Below, in pieces: positions 6,216 to 8,812 of a stretch of DNA of 8,812 bases. Source of the stretch: Prevotella sp. (GTDB lineage Bacteria > Bacteroidota > Bacteroidia > Bacteroidales > Bacteroidaceae); the NCBI GenBank assembly GCA_021203705.1, contig JAJQAR010000213.1, positions 1 to 8,812 on the forward strand. Direction: 5' to 3'. Numbering within the stretch: position 1 is the first letter of the stretch; every line of letters begins with the position of its first letter. The position numbers and the translations under genes were made by a program. Under the pieces are notes generated by a model. That model was not told the DNA's origin, ran no database searches, and was given only the letters and a program-made list of their open reading frames with translations.

Positions 6216-8543
6216 ATGAGAGAAAAGAAAAACATAAACCGCTTTATTACTGTTGCAGTGGCAGTTGGCATAGGCAAGTTAGTATGTCTGTTTGCTGTTG
6301 CAATGCTTGTCGTGTCGTGTTCCACGACAAAGAACATACCAGAGAACGACCAGTTGTATATCGGTTTGAAGAAAATAAACTACCAGAACTACGAGAACTG
6401 CAGTCAGTTTGCCACCGTACAGGAAGAGGTGGAAGCCTCGTTAGCCACCGCCCCCAACGGAGCATTATTTGGCAGTTCGTATTACCGCACAATACCATAC
6501 AGGCTGTGGATTTGGAATTCTTTCTCCACGTCTAACGGCAAGTTCGGCAAGTGGATGACAAAGACCTTCGGGAAAGCCCCTGTGTTGATGAGTCAGGTAA
6601 ATCCAGAGTTGCGTTCATCTGTTGCACAGACGGTAATGCGCAATCACGGTTATCTTTATGGTAATGTAGATTACACGACGATAGACATGAAAAATCCGAA
6701 GAAGGCGAAGATAGGATATACCGTTGACCTTGGCCATCTTTTTACTGTTGACAGTATAGAATACGTGAATTTCCCCGATGAGGCAGACAGTCTTATCAAC
6801 GCAACGAAGGACGAAGCATATATAAAGAGCGGATCGCCGCTTGATGCCTCCATGCTTGATTCAGAGCGCAGCAGGTTGTCCACCCTGTTCCGTAACAACG
6901 GATATTATTACTACCAGTCGGGTTATGCCTCTTACCTTGCCGATACTATTGAAGCACCAGGAAAGGCACAGTTGCGTTTGCAGTTGGCTGACAACATCCC
7001 GGAGCAAGCCCTACATAAATGGTACATCAGGAACATATCATTGGATATGAGGAAACAATACGATGAGGAATTGACCGACTCGTTCAGATACCGTTTCTTC
7101 ACAGTGAGATACAACGGCAAGCGGCCGCCGTTGCGCCCCAGAGTAATACTCCGCGACCTTAAAATGCGCTCTTTGAAGATGTACAGGTATGATGATTACA
7201 TGGAGTCGTACAACAAGATAAGCGGGTCAGAGTTGTACAGTATGGTAGAGTTTAATTTCACGCCGAAAGACACAACGGCAACCTGCGACTCGTTGGATTT
7301 GAACATAGCGTGTACCTTTGGAAAACCATACGACTTTTACCTTGAGACCAATTTCGAGAGCAAGATAAACGGGCGCACTGGCCCGCAGTTGGTACTTGGT
7401 TTCACGAGGCGTAATGCATTCAGAGGGGGAGAGAAGATTGACATCAACCTGCATGGCTCTTACGAGTGGGAGTCAGGAGGGGCGAGCATGAACTCATACG
7501 AATACGGAATAGACGGTTCGATAGAGTTTCCTCGTCTTATCGCGCCATTTGTAAAGCGCAGGCTATATTACAGCACCCCATACACATACGCCAAGTTGTC
7601 TGCAAACATATTGAACCGTCCAGGATATTTCAAGATGAACACATTCACAGCTGAATGGTCATACAAATGGCAGCGTTCCGTGAAATGGCAGCATGAGTTC
7701 AGTCCGTTGACATTGCAATACCAGAAATTGAGCTATACGACAGCGAAATTCGACTCTCTGCTCAACGAGAACCCATATATGAAGACATCCATGCAGAATG
7801 TTTTCATACCGAAGATGAAATACACGCTGACATACAGCAATTCCAAGACAAGCAGGAATCCGATAGTATGGAGCACCACGTTCACTGAGGCAAGCAATAT
7901 CCTCTCATTGTTCTACATGGCAGCTGGGAATAAGTGGGGAGAAACCGACAAGCAACTGTTAGGTAACAGTTATGCACAGTTTTTAAAGGTAGAGACAGAT
8001 TTTAGCAAGACATGGCAGATGGATGACAGGTCACAGCTCATAGCCCATGCCAATGCGGGAGTGATATACACATACGGCAACAGCAGGACTGCGCCATACA
8101 GTGAGCAGTTTTATGTTGGTGGTGCCAACAGTATAAGAGCGTTTGCAGTGAGGAGCTTGGGACCAGGAAAATATCACACCAATGAGACTCGTCTGTCGTA
8201 TCTTGACCAGACAGGCGATATAAAACTGCAGTTGAACTTGGAGTATCGTTTCAACATCTTCGGAGACCTATATGGAGCGGCATTCCTTGATGCAGGTAAC
8301 GTATGGAGCTTGCGGGATAGTTCTGACAGAGAAGGGGCACAATTCAAGTTAAAGAATATGTTGAAAGAAATGGCGTTAGGTACTGGTATTGGTGTGCGTT
8401 ACGACTTGGAATTTCTTGTAATCCGTCTTGACTGGGGAATCGGCTTGCATGTGCCATACGAAACAGGAAAGGGAGGCTTCTATAATATCAACAGGTTCAA
8501 AGACGGACAGGCATTGCACTTGGCTATTGGATACCCGTTCTGA
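6216..8543 (+). CDS. tamL: TamL, lipoprotein-type TamA/BamA-family outer-membrane barrel
   Basis: This is the predicted outer-membrane partner of TamB. The 775-residue protein starts with a basic segment, a hydrophobic stretch (about 11-33) and a lipobox VVSC with acylated C35. Such a lipid anchor distinguishes the Bacteroidetes/Chlorobi TamL form from ordinary TamA. The residues after the cysteine (STTKN) lack the acidic surface-export signal known in this phylum, so the anchor probably stays in the inner leaflet facing the periplasm. Family landmarks follow: LYIGLKKI at 47-54, PNGALFGS at 80-87, and GKAPVLMSQVNP at 119-130. POTRA-like units lie at about 121-174, 174-262 and 268-369. The D15-type barrel spans about 372-775. 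It includes the loop-6 motif, here SIRAF with R641, and ends in a terminal Phe (GYPF), as barrel substrates of BamA do. The ATG overlaps no upstream coding sequence but follows the tamB stop by 2 nt. The stop codon lies inside a strong hairpin. Confidence 0.92.
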   Translation: MREKKNINRFITVAVAVGIGKLVCLFAVAMLVVSCSTTKNIPENDQLYIGLKKINYQNYENCSQFATVQEEVEASLATAPNGALFGSSYYRTIPYRLWIWNSFSTSNGKFGKWMTKTFGKAPVLMSQVNPELRSSVAQTVMRNHGYLYGNVDYTTIDMKNPKKAKIGYTVDLGHLFTVDSIEYVNFPDEADSLINATKDEAYIKSGSPLDASMLDSERSRLSTLFRNNGYYYYQSGYASYLADTIEAPGKAQLRLQLADNIPEQALHKWYIRNISLDMRKQYDEELTDSFRYRFFTVRYNGKRPPLRPRVILRDLKMRSLKMYRYDDYMESYNKISGSELYSMVEFNFTPKDTTATCDSLDLNIACTFGKPYDFYLETNFESKINGRTGPQLVLGFTRRNAFRGGEKIDINLHGSYEWESGGASMNSYEYGIDGSIEFPRLIAPFVKRRLYYSTPYTYAKLSANILNRPGYFKMNTFTAEWSYKWQRSVKWQHEFSPLTLQYQKLSYTTAKFDSLLNENPYMKTSMQNVFIPKMKYTLTYSNSKTSRNPIVWSTTFTEASNILSLFYMAAGNKWGETDKQLLGNSYAQFLKVETDFSKTWQMDDRSQLIAHANAGVIYTYGNSRTAPYSEQFYVGGANSIRAFAVRSLGPGKYHTNETRLSYLDQTGDIKLQLNLEYRFNIFGDLYGAAFLDAGNVWSLRDSSDREGAQFKLKNMLKEMALGTGIGVRYDLEFLVIRLDWGIGLHVPYETGKGGFYNINRFKDGQALHLAIGYPF

Positions 8544-8568
8544 TGAAAATCGGAGATTTTCATCAGAA
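8538..8568 (+). terminator. Perfect 14-bp hairpin including the tamL stop codon
   Basis: TTCTGATGAAAATC (8538-8551) and GATTTTCATCAGAA (8555-8568) pair without mismatch around a 3-nt GGA loop. The left arm contains the last Phe codon and the TGA stop of tamL. No T run follows on the + strand, so it is not a textbook intrinsic terminator. It may still mark the transcript end or protect the 3' end of the mRNA, or be one end of a dispersed intergenic repeat together with the next two features. Confidence 0.6.
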
Positions 8569-8592
8569 ATTAAGAATTAAGAGTTAAGAATT
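8569..8592 (+). repeat. Three AT-rich 7-bp direct repeats
   Basis: ATTAAGA (8569-8575), ATTAAGA (8576-8582) and GTTAAGA (8583-8589), followed by a partial ATT, form a short tandem array directly abutting the hairpin. Similar ATTAAGA heptads between genes are, in my impression, common in Bacteroides and Prevotella genomes. Copy number could vary between strains by slippage. It carries stop codons in two of the three + frames and encodes nothing. Confidence 0.7.
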
Positions 8593-8669
8593 GGGCTTTG
8601 CCCGATTTTCCTCACGCTCTGCAATGCTCAAGCACGTTTAACATTGCTCTCGCTTAATCGGAAAATTCG
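8589..8669. repeat. Imperfect palindromic intergenic block
   Basis: This stretch nests several inverted repeats. GGGC/GCCC (8593-8596 with 8600-8603) extends to an 8-bp stem with one wobble. GATTTTCC (8604-8611) pairs with GGAAAATT (8660-8667), with one wobble. Inside them, GCAATG (8621-8626) pairs with CATTGC (8642-8647). No ORF of useful length exists on either strand. It may be a small non-autonomous or dispersed repeat, or a structured 3' RNA. I cannot assign it to a named family. Confidence 0.4.
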
Positions 8670-8692
8670 TTGTTGCTTGGGTTGTTGTTTGC
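8669..8692 (+). repeat. GT-rich 12-bp imperfect tandem duplication
   Basis: GTTGTTGCTTGG (8669-8680) is followed at once by GTTGTTGTTTGC (8681-8692), identical at 10 of 12 positions. It is low in complexity and non-coding, and may be simple slippage next to the palindromic block. Confidence 0.4.
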
Positions 8693-8702
8693 GATATTAC
8701 TC

Positions 8703-8732
8703 TTGACAAAACAGTAGCTTCACATACGTTGG
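8703..8732 (+). promoter_or_regulatory. Candidate promoter for the gene at the right edge
   Basis: TTG at 8703-8705 (in TTGAC) and TACGTTGG at 8725-8732 resemble the -33 TTG and -7 TAnnTTTG pair of Bacteroidetes, with one mismatch in the -7 box and 19 nt between the TTG and the -7 box. Transcription would start near 8738-8741, about 10-13 nt before the ATG at 8751. The location after a likely transcript end and before a new ORF supports it. Confidence 0.4.
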
Positions 8733-8750
8733 AATAATAAAAGGTAAGCA

Positions 8751-8812
8751 ATGTTTAAGTCTAATGATACAAGATTTGTGATGTTTTGTGCAGGAGAAAA
8801 GAGTAAGACTTT
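8751..8812 (+). CDS. 5' end of an unidentified gene, cut by the window edge
   Basis: An ORF opens at ATG 8751 and stays open for 20 full codons to the edge, beginning MFKSNDTRFVMFCAGEKS. An in-frame TAA lies 6 nt upstream, so this is the first possible ATG. AAAGG at 8740-8744, about 6 nt before the start, is a fair ribosome-binding match for this phylum, and a promoter-like pair lies upstream. The residues look like an amphipathic, protein-like start, but too little is visible to name a family. The open frame is short enough to be chance, so the call rests mainly on context. Confidence 0.45.
   Translation, partial: MFKSNDTRFVMFCAGEKSKT

Noticed and set aside
6284..6535. 83-codon + strand frame overlapping the start of tamL
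   Set aside because: It overlaps the signal peptide and first conserved block of tamL in another frame and lacks independent support.
8569..8692. CRISPR array
   Set aside because: The repeats are only 7 or 12 bp, directly tandem with no spacers, and no cas gene is nearby.

Overview
The window reads as chromosomal DNA of a Bacteroidales bacterium, probably Prevotella- or Bacteroides-like. The supporting evidence is a TamB gene paired with a lipoprotein-type TamA homologue (the TamL form described from Bacteroidetes/Chlorobi), gene starts preceded by A-rich stretches or weak Shine-Dalgarno matches, a TAnnTTTG-type -7 promoter element, moderate GC content, and AT-rich 7-bp tandem repeats between genes. 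The genus is an impression, not a demonstration. All genes lie on the + strand and are tightly packed. I see no phage genes, insertion sequence, CRISPR array, tRNA or rRNA.

Layout. At 20-766 is an intact fabG (3-oxoacyl-ACP reductase, fatty acid synthesis), followed by a 12-bp-stem terminator-like hairpin. At 828-1499 is a short RluA-family RNA pseudouridine synthase. A 121-nt gap (1500-1620) holds a TAnnTTTG -7 match and a perfect 8-bp leader hairpin. At 1621-6213 is a 1530-residue TamB, and two bases later, at 6216-8543, a 775-residue TamL. From 8538 to about 8692 comes a repeat-rich tail: a perfect 14-bp hairpin that includes the tamL stop codon, three 7-bp direct repeats, an imperfect palindromic block, and a GT-rich imperfect duplication. 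A promoter-like element (8703-8732) then leads to an ORF starting at 8751 that is cut by the window edge.

How the genes fit together. tamB and tamL form one translational unit. They are predicted to make the translocation and assembly module: an inner-membrane-anchored, beta-rich TamB spanning the periplasm, docked on an outer-membrane POTRA/barrel protein that here also carries a lipid anchor. In model bacteria this module acts in outer-membrane protein assembly and, with other AsmA-like proteins, in phospholipid traffic to the outer membrane. FabG is a soluble step in making the acyl chains of those lipids. The pseudouridine synthase has no evident link beyond adjacency.

I did not find a convincing undescribed multi-gene system. 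The least explained parts are the repeat block after tamL and the leader hairpin before tamB.
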